A DNA stretch of 64,000 bases, from contig NZ_JAKRWM010000008.1 of assembly GCF_022352055.1 (NCBI RefSeq), positions 186,001-250,000 of the forward strand, in the 5' to 3' direction. This DNA is from Cohnella mopanensis. GTDB taxonomy: Bacteria; Bacillota; Bacilli; Paenibacillales; Paenibacillaceae. Of the stretch, positions 26,024 through 35,323 are shown one piece after another (position 1 is the stretch's first letter; every line of letters starts with the position of its first letter). The position numbers and the translations under genes are program-made. Below the pieces are notes generated by a model. The model worked only from the letters and a program-made list of their open reading frames with translations, did no database searches and was not told where the DNA came from.

Positions 26024-26471
26024 GTTTCTCTTCCTCTCTCTGTCTCTGTATGATGTTCACTATCTCTTTGTGTATACGTAGCAATTGATGCTCATCCTCT
26101 TCCGACAAACTCAGAAGAGAAACCGAAAGCTGCGATACTCGCATATCGCTTACGGTTCGCCACAACGATATTCCTTCCTCTGTTGCGGTTAAACAGATGG
26201 CTCGGCGATTACTTACCGGCCGTTCGCGTAACAACCACCCTGCCTTAACCATTCTGTCCACGATACCGCTTGTCGAACTTGTCACCGAATGAATCTTCTC
26301 AGAAAGTTCGTTGAGACCGATTCCCGGATTCAGAACCACGACTTTCAGCACGAAATATTGTATCGCAGTGATGCCCAGATGCTGTGTCAACTGTAACATC
26401 GACTGATGAAAAGCTTGGTTTACTTCGCGGAAGGACGCGAATATATTTTCTATTCTTTGTCGTTCGTCCAC
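26010..26471 (-). CDS. MarR-family transcriptional regulator
   Basis: 153 residues starting at GTG, with AAAGGAGAGAGG upstream. The winged helix is visible (LGITAIQYFVLKVV, LNELSEKIHSVTSSTSGIVDRMVKAGWLLRERPVSNRRAICLTATEEG). MarR proteins repress adjacent efflux genes and are released by small phenolic or drug ligands. The gene overlaps the MFS pump and lies just downstream of an 18-bp palindrome covering its -35 element. The same palindrome sits between it and the divergent regulator gene at 26677. Confidence 0.9.
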   Translation of the reverse strand: MDERQRIENIFASFREVNQAFHQSMLQLTQHLGITAIQYFVLKVVVLNPGIGLNELSEKIHSVTSSTSGIVDRMVKAGWLLRERPVSNRRAICLTATEEGISLWRTVSDMRVSQLSVSLLSLSEEDEHQLLRIHKEIVNIIQRQREEEKHESY

Positions 26472-26533
26472 AGGAAATTCCCCCTCTCTCCTTTCCGGTT
26501 ATTATTCGCAGCGGAATATTTCGCATACGAACT

Positions 26534-26572
26534 AAAATACTCTCTTTTTAATCTTATGTCAATGTTGACATA
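26534..26572 (-). promoter_or_regulatory. marR-MFS promoter with palindromic operator
   Basis: Perfect inverted repeat TATGTCAA-TG-TTGACATA (26555-26572). Its left arm is the reverse-strand -35 TTGACA (26562-26557), 17 bp from a -10 TATTTT (26539-26534). A MarR dimer here would block RNA polymerase. The right arm is also a TTGACA facing the divergent gene. Confidence 0.7.
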
Positions 26573-26676
26573 TGTTATTATGGACATAAAAAATGACAAA
26601 ACTAAATGTAGCAAAGATGAATATCGTCTTATGCTATACTGATGGGACAAATGCTACGCCAGTTCGGAGGATACCG

Positions 26677-27645
26677 ATGAGTAACGAGTCCTATACGACC
26701 GAGGAAGTTGCGAAATTACTGAAAATTTCCAAACTAACCGTCTACGATTTACTGAAAAAAGGCGATCTCCCCTCCTATCGGGTAGGCAAACAAATGCGTG
26801 TCGACGCCTCCGATCTTGAAGCCTTCAAACTGCGCGCCAAAGGAATGAATGCTCCCATCAGGGAAAACATTCAATTGAACTCCCTCCACATGACTTCAGC
26901 AATGTCACAGCAATCTACTCCCACAACGTCAACGACGGATAGGGCCCTGGTCATTACCGGCCAAGATCTCAGCTTGGACATCCTGTCCAAACATATGGAG
27001 AAACATTCCGCGGGGACGCGTCCCCTCCGCTCCTATAACGGCAGCATGGACAGTCTCGTCTCGATGTATCGCGGAGAATCGGATATCGTTAGCACTCACC
27101 TTCTGGACGGGGATACCGGACAATATAACTTACCTTATATACGCAAGCTGTTCGTAGGACAAGCATACGTCGTCGTCCGGCTCCTCTCGCGCTCGGCGGG
27201 CCTTTATGTCCAAAAAGGGAATCCATACAACATAACGCAGTGGGATGACCTACTGAAGCCAGGTATTCGTATCGTCAATCGAGAGATGGGCTCGGGCGCC
27301 CGCGTCTTGCTGGACGAGCAATTGCGGATTCTCGGTTGCGATCCGACTCGTCTGTTGGGCTATGATCAAGAGGAAAATACCCATCTCGCGATAGCAGGGA
27401 AAGTCGCTGCCGGGGAGGCGAATGCGGGAGTAGGCATAGAAAAAGCCGCTCAGCTTGTTGGCGGGATCGATTACATTCCGCTCATTCAAGAGATGTACGA
27501 TATCGTCATGCTCAAGCGTCCGGAAAATAAACATTGGATTGATTCCGTTATCCATATCATTCGCTCTGATGCATTCCTAAACGAGCTTCGAATGATTCAA
27601 GGGTACGATCTATCCCAGACGGGACAAATTCTGCTCGATACTTAG
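26677..27645 (+). CDS. One-component regulator: excisionase-type HTH plus molybdate-binding-like domain
   Basis: 322 residues from the ATG at 26677 (CGGAGG upstream). Residues 1-55 are a MerR/excisionase-type DNA-binding domain (YTTEEVAKLLKISKLTVYDLLKKGDLPSYRVGKQMRVDASDLEAF). After a Thr/Ser linker, residues about 90-320 form a periplasmic-binding-protein-like domain of the COG1910 kind (ALVITGQDLSLDILSKHME; GLYVQKGNPYNI; VNREMGSGARVLLDEQL; HLAIAGKVAAGEANAGVGIE). Proteins of this design sense molybdate or tungstate in the cytosol. The convergent modB-modA genes fit that. The ligand is inferred. Confidence 0.8.
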   Translation: MSNESYTTEEVAKLLKISKLTVYDLLKKGDLPSYRVGKQMRVDASDLEAFKLRAKGMNAPIRENIQLNSLHMTSAMSQQSTPTTSTTDRALVITGQDLSLDILSKHMEKHSAGTRPLRSYNGSMDSLVSMYRGESDIVSTHLLDGDTGQYNLPYIRKLFVGQAYVVVRLLSRSAGLYVQKGNPYNITQWDDLLKPGIRIVNREMGSGARVLLDEQLRILGCDPTRLLGYDQEENTHLAIAGKVAAGEANAGVGIEKAAQLVGGIDYIPLIQEMYDIVMLKRPENKHWIDSVIHIIRSDAFLNELRMIQGYDLSQTGQILLDT

Positions 27646-27676
27646 CGAACGAATAATAAATGACTCTATAACACCC

Positions 27677-27717
27677 ATAAAGCCCTCCACGCTTGTCGTA
27701 AGCGCGGAGGGCTTTAT
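27677..27717. terminator. Bidirectional terminator between the regulator and modB
   Basis: Stem ATAAAGCCCTCC (27677-27688) / GGAGGGCTTTAT (27706-27717) with further pairing in the loop (GCTT/AAGC). It is flanked by A and T tracts and lies between convergent stops. Confidence 0.9.
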
Positions 27718-27718
27718 C

Positions 27719-28381
27719 TTAAGTTTTCGAATAACGATTGGCCACGAGCAGCATGACGAACGCCAGCAAGATCATCACCGCAGCCCACGACCATGCCATT
27801 GTCATGCTTCCCCCGTCAACGGCAACATAGATCGCTGTGGGGATCGTCTGGGTGCGGCCGGGAATATTGCCGGCTACCATTAATGTCGCACCGAACTCGC
27901 CAAGCGCGCGGGCAAAACCGAGAACATATCCCGCCCGTAATGAATTCGCGGCAAGCGGCATGGTCACATGTCGGAATACTTGCCACTCCGAAGCTCCCTG
28001 CGCTCTAGCCGCATCTTCCAAATCGCGATCCACCCCCTCGAATCCCGCTCTCATCGTGCGATAAGCGAGAGGGAAAGCGATCACGATAGCCGCAATAACC
28101 GCCACACCCCATGTAAATAAAATGGGGCCGTTGAATAGCTTCTCGTACCATTCTCCGATTAAGCTCCTTCTACCTAGCGCGACAAGGAGTATAAAACCAA
28201 TGACCGTTGGCGGCAACACCAGCGGAAGCAGCAGCAGCGTCTCTACGAGGCTTTTGCCGATAAATCTCGCCCTCGCCATCCACCGCGCGAACAGCGCGGC
28301 TAAACCGAACACCAAGATGCTCGCGATCGCCGATATTTTTACCGACAGAATGATCGGGTCCATAAATTGTTGCCCGTCCAA
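27719..28381 (-). CDS. modB: Molybdate ABC transporter permease ModB
   Basis: 220 residues with five to six membrane helices. The conserved permease loop is present (EDAARAQGASEWQVFRHVTMPLAANSLRAGYVLGFARALGEFGATLMVAGNIPGRTQTIPTAIY), which is specific to ModB/CysT-type permeases. A TTG start at 28381 follows AGAGGTGA; an ATG six codons later is an alternative. It follows modA by 29 bp. No ModC ATPase is encoded nearby; a terminator follows directly, so the energising subunit must come from elsewhere. Confidence 0.92.
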   Translation of the reverse strand: MDGQQFMDPIILSVKISAIASILVFGLAALFARWMARARFIGKSLVETLLLLPLVLPPTVIGFILLVALGRRSLIGEWYEKLFNGPILFTWGVAVIAAIVIAFPLAYRTMRAGFEGVDRDLEDAARAQGASEWQVFRHVTMPLAANSLRAGYVLGFARALGEFGATLMVAGNIPGRTQTIPTAIYVAVDGGSMTMAWSWAAVMILLAFVMLLVANRYSKT

Positions 28382-28410
28382 CGTTCAGTCACCTCTTTAG
28401 CTGGCTATCG

Positions 28411-29187
28411 TTATGGCAATTTGAATCCGTATTTCACGAATACGGCTTTCGCCTCGCTCGATTGCAGGTAATCGTAGAAAGCATTGGCTTCTTTTTCGTT
28501 CTTCGTCTGCTTAAGGACGGCAGCCGGATATACGATCGGCTTATGCGACATAGAATGAACTTTTAACGCGATTTTAACTTTGTTGGAGCTAAGGGCATCC
28601 GTGCGATAGACGAATCCCGCTTCGACGTTGCCGCTCTCCACGTAAGTCAAGACTTGACGTACGTCTTTGGCGTAGACGAGTTTATCTTGCAGGGGCTCCC
28701 ATACTTTGCGCACGGTCAGCGTTTCTTTCGCATATTGTCCGGCCGGCACCGATTCCGGTTGACCGATCGCGATTTTCTTGAAGGATTTGTCCGTTAATTG
28801 CGCCACCGCTTTAATCTCGGTTTTAGAGTCGCTAGGAACGACCAGCACAAGATCGTTCTTAAGCAGCAACTTGCTCTTGGACACGAGTTTACCGTCTATT
28901 AAAGCATCCATTTGTTTCTGGCCCGCCGATAGGAACAAGTCCGCCGGAGCTCCTTGCTCGATTTGTTTCTGGAGAGTACCCGAAGAGCCTAGGTTAAATT
29001 GCAAATCGACGTCCGGATGCGCTTTCTCGTACAATTTCTCAATTTCGTCCAGCCCGTCTTTCAGGCTTGCGGCCGCGGATACGAGCAATGTCGTTTTGGA
29101 TGCCGCGCTTGTCGGCTTTGCAGGCAAAGCAAATAAACTCACGCTTAATAGAAGGGCTGCGGTGACTAGTAAACTTTTTCTCAACAT
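28411..29187 (-). CDS. modA: Molybdate-binding protein ModA
   Basis: 258 residues with a signal peptide (about 6-27). ModA motifs are present: LLVSAAASLKDGLDEIEKLYEKAHPDVDLQFNLGSSGTLQKQIEQGAPADLFLSAGQKQMDAL, where the Ser/Ala backbone binds the oxyanion, and SGNVEAGFVYRTDAL. No classical lipobox Cys was found in the signal (LFALPAKPTSA), unusual for a Gram-positive binding protein; it may be held by the uncleaved signal. It is first in modA-modB and lies behind the palindrome at 29226-29243. Confidence 0.92.
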   Translation of the reverse strand: MLRKSLLVTAALLLSVSLFALPAKPTSAASKTTLLVSAAASLKDGLDEIEKLYEKAHPDVDLQFNLGSSGTLQKQIEQGAPADLFLSAGQKQMDALIDGKLVSKSKLLLKNDLVLVVPSDSKTEIKAVAQLTDKSFKKIAIGQPESVPAGQYAKETLTVRKVWEPLQDKLVYAKDVRQVLTYVESGNVEAGFVYRTDALSSNKVKIALKVHSMSHKPIVYPAAVLKQTKNEKEANAFYDYLQSSEAKAVFVKYGFKLP

Positions 29188-29209
29188 CCTTATTCTCCTC
29201 TATCATTTT

Positions 29210-29243
29210 ATTATACTCATTATGAATGGTAGGAGCATACCAT
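29210..29243 (-). promoter_or_regulatory. modA promoter -10 and palindromic operator
   Basis: On the reverse strand TATAAT (29215-29210) has a poor -35. The inverted repeat ATGGTA-GGAGCA-TACCAT (29226-29243) is centred over the -35 position, about 31 bp before the expected start. It is a candidate site for the HTH/molybdate-binding regulator. Confidence 0.45.
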
Positions 29244-29310
29244 ATTCATCTTCATGTTTAAACCTATTTAGATATAATTGAATATAATTAATATTGATTG
29301 ATTACAAAAA

Positions 29311-29357
29311 AAGAAGGTTCGCTCAAATTCCTTTCGGAATAGGAGCTGAACCTTCTT
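29311..29357 (-). terminator. Terminator after the FMN reductase gene
   Basis: AAGAAGGTTC (29311-29320) / GAACCTTCTT (29348-29357) with an inner ATTCC/GGAAT stem. On the reverse strand it ends in a long T run, right after the stop at 29366. Confidence 0.88.
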
Positions 29358-29365
29358 CTTAAGCA

Positions 29366-29914
29366 TTATTTGTCCGCGAATTCGATAAACTTGTCCACTA
29401 CGCGGTCGATGAATCGAAGGGTCGATTCGTCCACAAGCCGGTTAGTCGTTTCATCGAATTTCAGTCCGGCGGAGCTAATATAAATTTCATTGCCTGCCGG
29501 AGGCAGAAGCTTCGCTTGAATGCCCGGGCTTGCCAGAATTTCGCGCAGATGAAGCTGGGCTCTGATCGTCCCCATCATTCCCGGAGATACGCCTGCCGTC
29601 AATACCGGTTTGCCGATGAGCACCTTATCTCCGCGAGACAACCAGTCGATCGCGTTCTTAAGCACGCCCGGAACCGACCAGTTGTATTCCGGAGTGATAA
29701 TGAACACGCCGTCCGCTGACGTAACTTTACTTAGCAGCTCCTTTACGACAGTCGGCGGATTTAATTCGATGTCTTGATCAAAAAACGGAAGAGATCGAAT
29801 GTCTGCGATTTCAAGGTCTAATTTGTTAATATAACGTTCCTTCATCGTGTGGGCCAGTTGCAGATTGTAGGAACCTTGTCTAAGACTTCCGATAAGTACG
29901 GCGATTTTCAGCAT
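29366..29914 (-). CDS. NAD(P)H-dependent FMN reductase
   Basis: 182 residues of the flavodoxin-like NADPH-dependent FMN reductase family. It has the flavin phosphate loop GSLRQGSYNLQLA (about 8-20) and the signature TPEYNWSVPGVLKNAIDWLSRG (about 77-98). Such enzymes reduce FMN, quinones or azo dyes. AAGAGGAGG precedes the ATG. It is a single gene between modA and the dinG-like helicase and has its own terminator. Confidence 0.9.
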   Translation of the reverse strand: MLKIAVLIGSLRQGSYNLQLAHTMKERYINKLDLEIADIRSLPFFDQDIELNPPTVVKELLSKVTSADGVFIITPEYNWSVPGVLKNAIDWLSRGDKVLIGKPVLTAGVSPGMMGTIRAQLHLREILASPGIQAKLLPPAGNEIYISSAGLKFDETTNRLVDESTLRFIDRVVDKFIEFADK

Positions 29915-29999
29915 TCGATCACAACCTCCTCTTAATTGATTCTTTCTTCTATTTTAGCACCGCCAGCCCCTAAAGAACAAATGCTTCGAGAACCCTTCG

Positions 30000-31949
30000 T
30001 CAACAATCGAGTTTCAGCTCGACACCTTCCGGCAGCAGACTCTGAATTTGATCCCGAAGAGAGGAGTCCCTATGGATTTCTTCGCTCAGAATGACGATGA
30101 TCCCGGAATCCTCCCGAGTACGAATCAAGCGGCCGATCCCTTGCTTAAGCCTAAGCAGCATGTAGGGTAAATCCACTTCTTCGTAAGCGGAATCCGCTTC
30201 TTGCCGCTTGGAAGCGAACACCGGATCTTGCGGAGGAAAAGGAAGCGACCATACGATTACGTTCGATAAGGAAGGCCCCGGAATGTCTAACCCTTCCCAT
30301 AACGTAACGGCGCACAGAACGCTAGTCTCGTCCCGCTGGAAATCCGCGATCAAATGGCTGATCTCCCGGTCTCCCTCGAAGCCGAAACTTAGCGCGCTAA
30401 CCTCAGGATAAGAAACAATCGCCTCTTTGAACTGCCTTAGCTCTTCTTTGGAAGGGAATAAGATCAATGCTCTGCCTTCGGTTCGTTGCAGCATCTGTAC
30501 AGCCGTCTTCATTTTCTCCGCGAAGGTGGCTCCATCCTTCCAAGCAGGGACAAGTACTTCCATTCGACTATCGTACTCATAGGGAGACTCGACGCTGAAG
30601 GACAAATAGTTCTCGATGCCGAGACTATACGCCAAGAAATCGAACGATCCGTTAACCGATAACGTTGCGGATGAGAAGATGACCGGCATCTTCGTGGAGA
30701 ATACGCGCTCGCGAAGAACCTCCTTAACCGCTTTCGGCATAATGACAAGCGTAAGACCGGTCGGGCTCTCCGTCGCCCAACAGATCAAAGAATTCGAATT
30801 CTGGAATAAGCTCAGCGCCTTCTGCATCATCTCCAGATGTTCTTCCACGATGCGCAGTTGATAACTATCCAAGTTGAAAAGCTCGCTCTCGAAAACAAGC
30901 TCCTCTTCTATTCCGTCCAGAGTGGAGCGTAGCTTGGCTACATGCTGCACAAGCCGATCGTTCAGAACGATCTGCCTTCTATCGGAGCCTTGAATCGCTT
31001 GGCTTTGGCGTTCCAGCAGCTCAAACATCGCTTCGCTTCCATCGATAGCCTCGTCGATAAGAACAGCAAGCGATTCGCGTATCTCGTTCTTCAGCAAGCG
31101 AGTAATCAATTGTTCAAAAATCGAGTGCTTAATGCGGTAAGTTAACGCTTTCTGCGCTGCCGATTCGAGCAGATGCCCTTCATCGAAGACGACCGCGCAA
31201 TGGTCCGGCAGCAAAGGAAGCTGGCCTTCTCTTTTCCGCCCTTCATAGGTCCAAACATGCTCCATGTAGAAGTCGTGCGAGCAGATGATCAAATCCGTAG
31301 ATTGGCGGTAATGCTCTCTGGATAGCGTTTGTCCGCAACGATGCCGCTTATCGCATACGAAACAATCCTGGTAAGGATCCCAATTGATCCTATCCCACTG
31401 AGTGTCGCTTAGGTGCGGATATTGTTTGCGATCCCCATAGGCGAAGAACGACTGCATTCCCTCGCTCTTATGGACGAAAGAAGGTAACTCTTCAAATAAA
31501 GCCTTATAGACCTCGACGTCTTCATAATCCGTGCGTGCATGGTCCAGTTTCGCCAGACAGAGGTACCGATCCTGGGACTTTCCCAATCTCGCATCGATAG
31601 CCAGTTCTAGATGCCGGGCAAGCTTCGCGATATCTCCTTGCGGCTTCACGAGCTGTTCGATCAACGACTCGTCCGCGCAAGCTACGATGACCGGTTTGCG
31701 GTGATAACGCGCATAACATATTGCATACAGCAAATACACTAACGTTTTGCCCGTGCCGACGCCTGCTTCGGCGAAGATGGTCTGTTTCTCCGCGAACGCC
31801 CGCTCTAGCTGGAATGCCATATATATTTGTTCGTCACGAACTTCGAAGCCCGCTTCGGGCAGAATGTCATAGAATACATCCGCTACCCATTCCCCCACTT
31901 GCTGCAAAAAAGGTTTCGAATGCTCGTATTCAAAAGGATATCGGCTCAA
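30000..31949 (-). CDS. DinG/XPD-type helicase (YpvA-like)
   Basis: 649 residues. Walker A is AGVGTGKTL (about 61-69) and the DEAD-like box is VVFDEGHLL. Four cysteines in the insert (CLAKL ..., CFVCDKRHRC) suggest an Fe-S cluster as in XPD/DinG. C-terminal motifs FSSATL, LWEGLDIPG and QGIGRLIRTREDSG complete superfamily 2. The length and lack of an exonuclease domain match B. subtilis YpvA rather than DinG. A TTG start with GGAGG upstream is used. It is expected to unwind damaged or structured DNA 5' to 3'. Confidence 0.88.
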   Translation of the reverse strand: MSRYPFEYEHSKPFLQQVGEWVADVFYDILPEAGFEVRDEQIYMAFQLERAFAEKQTIFAEAGVGTGKTLVYLLYAICYARYHRKPVIVACADESLIEQLVKPQGDIAKLARHLELAIDARLGKSQDRYLCLAKLDHARTDYEDVEVYKALFEELPSFVHKSEGMQSFFAYGDRKQYPHLSDTQWDRINWDPYQDCFVCDKRHRCGQTLSREHYRQSTDLIICSHDFYMEHVWTYEGRKREGQLPLLPDHCAVVFDEGHLLESAAQKALTYRIKHSIFEQLITRLLKNEIRESLAVLIDEAIDGSEAMFELLERQSQAIQGSDRRQIVLNDRLVQHVAKLRSTLDGIEEELVFESELFNLDSYQLRIVEEHLEMMQKALSLFQNSNSLICWATESPTGLTLVIMPKAVKEVLRERVFSTKMPVIFSSATLSVNGSFDFLAYSLGIENYLSFSVESPYEYDSRMEVLVPAWKDGATFAEKMKTAVQMLQRTEGRALILFPSKEELRQFKEAIVSYPEVSALSFGFEGDREISHLIADFQRDETSVLCAVTLWEGLDIPGPSLSNVIVWSLPFPPQDPVFASKRQEADSAYEEVDLPYMLLRLKQGIGRLIRTREDSGIIVILSEEIHRDSSLRDQIQSLLPEGVELKLDC

Positions 31950-32121
31950 TAGGATGATGCCTCCGCTTCATGTAGTCCGTGACATTATTACATGATCGTC
32001 TTCTAAAAGCAAAGTTAAATTGAGATTACCAATAATTGAAGATAGGTATGTTCTCGGAAATTCATTACGATAGAGGGATGGAATCTACTCTATTGTTTCA
32101 TGAAAGCGAGTCGAGAGAACA

Positions 32122-33735
32122 ATGCTTCGATTAAGAGCCTTAAGCAGCTTACTGCTTGCCTTAATAATAAGTTTGACCAGTTTCGCTCAGCAAGATGTAG
32201 CGGCAGCGGCAGGAGCGCAAGCTGAATTACCTTTTGACGATATCACGCAAAATTACGCGACAGAAGCCATTATTCATCTTTCTCAGCTGAATATCATCAA
32301 CGGTACGGGAAATCGGAAATTCGAACCGACAAAAGCGATCACAAGGGCGGAGTTCGTTACGATGCTCGACAAGTTATTCGCGATAGCTCCTGTGAATAGC
32401 GCAATGAATGGCTACTCGGATGTTCCTAAGGCCGCTTGGTTCTATGGTTGGGTACAGTCCGGCATCCAGCTTGGCATCGTTCAAGGCATTTCGCCTAACT
32501 TATTCGCTCCTAACCAGAAGGTTACGAGGCAAGAGGCTGCCGTACTCATGGCCAGAGCCTTAAAGCAATCCGACAAATATCAATCCTTGAACTACTACGC
32601 GGATAGCGATCAGATCGATTCGTGGGCGGCTCCCTTTGTTTCGCGTCTGTACCAACTCGCTATGATGGAAGGAGACGCACAAGGAAATTTCCGGCCGCAA
32701 GCGCCAATCACCAAACAGGAAGCGGCCGTATTGTTGGAGCGCGTCCTTCAGCACGGTCAATGGGCGCAACAAATTCAACAGCAACCGGGCGCAACCATCC
32801 AACTCGGATGGCAATACGGGCAAACGACCAAACAGTTCGAACAACAGGTTGCGGCATCCGCGATCAACACCTTGTCTCCCCGCTGGTTTTTCCTCGGGAA
32901 ATCCGGTGCGCTGGACGACAGCACCGACCTTTCTCTCCTGACATGGGCGCATCAGCGCGGCAATAAAGTATGGGCGATGGTAGGCAACCGATCCGATCTG
33001 GCGAATACCCATCTCTTGTTGAACACTTCCGCATCGCGAAGCAGCTATATTACTAAGCTAACTGACGCCGTTAAACGATATGGCATCGACGGATTAAACA
33101 TCGATTTCGAGAATGTCGGACCTGAGGATCGACAAACATTCACGTTATTCATTAAAGAGTTAGCCGCATCACTTCACGGTGTTCAAGCGGTGCTGTCGGT
33201 TAACGTATCCCCCGACCTAGGAACGGATTGGACGGAGGCATTCGATTATGCATCCCTTGGCAAATACGCGGATTATATAGTCCTGATGGGATATGACGAG
33301 CATTGGGGCGGAGGATCGGTAGCAGGCTCGGTGTCCTCCCTACCCTGGCTCGAATCCGGCTTGAAGACTTTGCTTTCCCAAGTCCCTGCACGCAAAACGA
33401 TACTGGCGCTCCCGTTATATACAAGAGATTGGTATTCGAATGCGAGCGGCATGCACTCCGCCGAATGGAGCCTGATACAGCAGAATAGCTTCGTGCAAGC
33501 GAATAAACTAAAACTAAACTGGAACGATTCTCTAGGCCAATATACGGTCACGTATACTAAGAACGGCATTAAGCACTGGATATGGCTGGAGGACGGGAGA
33601 TCTTTAACCCGCAAAGTCGGGCTTGGCGAGTCCTATTCCGTAGCAGGCTACGGATATTGGTATATGGGCGGAGAAAGCTTGGATATGTGGACTAGTATGC
33701 GCAATGCGTTGAAATTCGAGCACTATCGATTCTAA
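32122..33735 (+). CDS. SLH-domain GH18 glycosidase (cell-surface)
   Basis: 537 residues. After a signal peptide (about 1-29) come three S-layer homology repeats (about 36-205; FDDITQNYATEAIIHLSQLNIINGTGNRKFEPTKAITRAEF and two more). The rest is a GH18 barrel with catalytic motif YGIDGLNIDFENVG and MGYDEHWGG. SLH repeats tie it to pyruvylated wall polymer, and the GH18 domain resembles YaaH/YdhD-type spore and wall glucosaminidases. It has its own start after GAGAGAAC and is not obviously in an operon. Confidence 0.92.
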   Translation: MLRLRALSSLLLALIISLTSFAQQDVAAAAGAQAELPFDDITQNYATEAIIHLSQLNIINGTGNRKFEPTKAITRAEFVTMLDKLFAIAPVNSAMNGYSDVPKAAWFYGWVQSGIQLGIVQGISPNLFAPNQKVTRQEAAVLMARALKQSDKYQSLNYYADSDQIDSWAAPFVSRLYQLAMMEGDAQGNFRPQAPITKQEAAVLLERVLQHGQWAQQIQQQPGATIQLGWQYGQTTKQFEQQVAASAINTLSPRWFFLGKSGALDDSTDLSLLTWAHQRGNKVWAMVGNRSDLANTHLLLNTSASRSSYITKLTDAVKRYGIDGLNIDFENVGPEDRQTFTLFIKELAASLHGVQAVLSVNVSPDLGTDWTEAFDYASLGKYADYIVLMGYDEHWGGGSVAGSVSSLPWLESGLKTLLSQVPARKTILALPLYTRDWYSNASGMHSAEWSLIQQNSFVQANKLKLNWNDSLGQYTVTYTKNGIKHWIWLEDGRSLTRKVGLGESYSVAGYGYWYMGGESLDMWTSMRNALKFEHYRF

Positions 33736-33863
33736 TGAAGCTAAGCGGATAATGTTGCACTATGTTTGAACGTAGCGATAAGGCAACGTTATTCGCTCAC
33801 GTTCATATGCTATAATCAATGGGATATGAACATTGCACTTGGATCAGGAGGCGCAACCGCAGC

Positions 33864-35321
33864 ATGGAGTGGAAACCAGATAAGTCGTTGCAAGTCCCGG
33901 TTTACATACAGATATCCAATTATTTCGAAACTCGAATTCTGAACGGCGAATATCCGTCCGGAAGCTCTCTCCCGTCCGAAAGGGCGCTTGCTTCTCAACT
34001 CGACGTAAATCGAAGCACCATTGTATCCGCATATGACCAATTGAGTTCTCTTGGAATCGTGACGAGAATTAAAGGCTTCGGCACCGTTGTTACGTTGCAT
34101 CATTCGGAGGAAGGCAACGTGAAACGGGTGCCGAATTGGGAGGAATACGTCAAAGGCGGAATGAGGCAGCTCAACGATCCGATCACTAGGCAAATACATA
34201 AGATCGTCGGAACGGACAAGCCCTACATCAACTTTGCGATCGGCGAGCTAAGCCCCGATCTATTCCCGGTTAAACTCATGCAGGAAGCGCACAGCCAGCT
34301 TGAACTGAGCCAATACTTAGGCTATGAGCATATTCAGGGTAACCTCAGGCTAAGGGAAACCATCTCCGATCACCTGCGGCAATATCGGAATATCCCTTCC
34401 ACCGCTTCATCCGTGCTAGTGACGTCAGGGGCTCAGCAGGCACTACAGCTCATCATTCAATGTTTGCTTCAGCCGGGGGACGCCATCGCGATCGAGGATC
34501 CTTCCTATTTTTACTCCCTGCCCATTTTCCATTCCGCCGGTCTTAGAACGTATCGATTGCCGATAGAACAGGAAGGAATCGATCCCGAGCAAATCGTATC
34601 GCTATACAAGGAGCACCGGATTAAGATGGTGTTCGTGAGCCCGATATACCATAATCCGACCGGCACGACCTTGAGCTTCGAACGAAGAAAAAGGCTTCTG
34701 GAGATTTCTACCAAATACGGAATTGGCATCGTTGAGGACGATCCTTACAGCCTGACAAGCTACGACCACAGTCCGGTGAGCACCTTGAAGTCGATGGATC
34801 AGGATGGTTCCGTGCTCTATGTGAGCTCCTTATCCAAGATCGTATCCTCTGGACTTCGCATCGGCTGGATTACTGGCCCGCAATCGGTTATCCAACGTCT
34901 GACCGATGCTAAACAGCAATTGGATTTCGGACATTCGAATATCCCGCAGTGGATAGCGTCCCAGCTTCTCTCTTCCAAGGAATTGGACAACCATCTGACG
35001 AAGCTGCGGATCGGATTGAAGGTTAAACTTGAGTTGACGGTAAACGCGCTGCGAGCGGAGCTTGGAGACGACGTTCGTTTCCAAGCCCCGCTCGGGGGAA
35101 TTCATTTGTGGTGTGAATTGCCGGGAGACTGGAATGAGCTCCGACTCTTCAACAAGGCGATCGACAATGGCGTCGTCTTCACGCCGGGATCGACGCTAGG
35201 CTCGCAGCCTGGCCATGTTCGGCTTACCTTCAGCAAGGTGGACGATCATCTGATCGCGCCAGGTATCCGGAAATTCGCGGAAGCCTTCCGCTCATTGCGT
35301 TCAGTTAACGCGTCGCGCTGA
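33864..35321 (+). CDS. MocR-type regulator (GntR HTH plus aminotransferase domain)
   Basis: 485 residues from the ATG at 33864, which follows AGGAGG. The N-terminal GntR winged helix (LQVPVYIQISNYFETRILNGEYPSGSSLPSERALASQLDVNRSTIVSAYDQLSSLG) is joined to a fold-type I aminotransferase domain with the PLP lysine in VSSLSKIVSSGLRIGW and SPIYHNPTGTTLS. MocR proteins use PLP as a ligand-sensing cofactor rather than catalyst; PdxR, GabR and YisV are examples. The target genes are unclear as no obviously related gene is divergent from it. Confidence 0.9.
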   Translation: MEWKPDKSLQVPVYIQISNYFETRILNGEYPSGSSLPSERALASQLDVNRSTIVSAYDQLSSLGIVTRIKGFGTVVTLHHSEEGNVKRVPNWEEYVKGGMRQLNDPITRQIHKIVGTDKPYINFAIGELSPDLFPVKLMQEAHSQLELSQYLGYEHIQGNLRLRETISDHLRQYRNIPSTASSVLVTSGAQQALQLIIQCLLQPGDAIAIEDPSYFYSLPIFHSAGLRTYRLPIEQEGIDPEQIVSLYKEHRIKMVFVSPIYHNPTGTTLSFERRKRLLEISTKYGIGIVEDDPYSLTSYDHSPVSTLKSMDQDGSVLYVSSLSKIVSSGLRIGWITGPQSVIQRLTDAKQQLDFGHSNIPQWIASQLLSSKELDNHLTKLRIGLKVKLELTVNALRAELGDDVRFQAPLGGIHLWCELPGDWNELRLFNKAIDNGVVFTPGSTLGSQPGHVRLTFSKVDDHLIAPGIRKFAEAFRSLRSVNASR

Positions 35322-35323
35322 AT

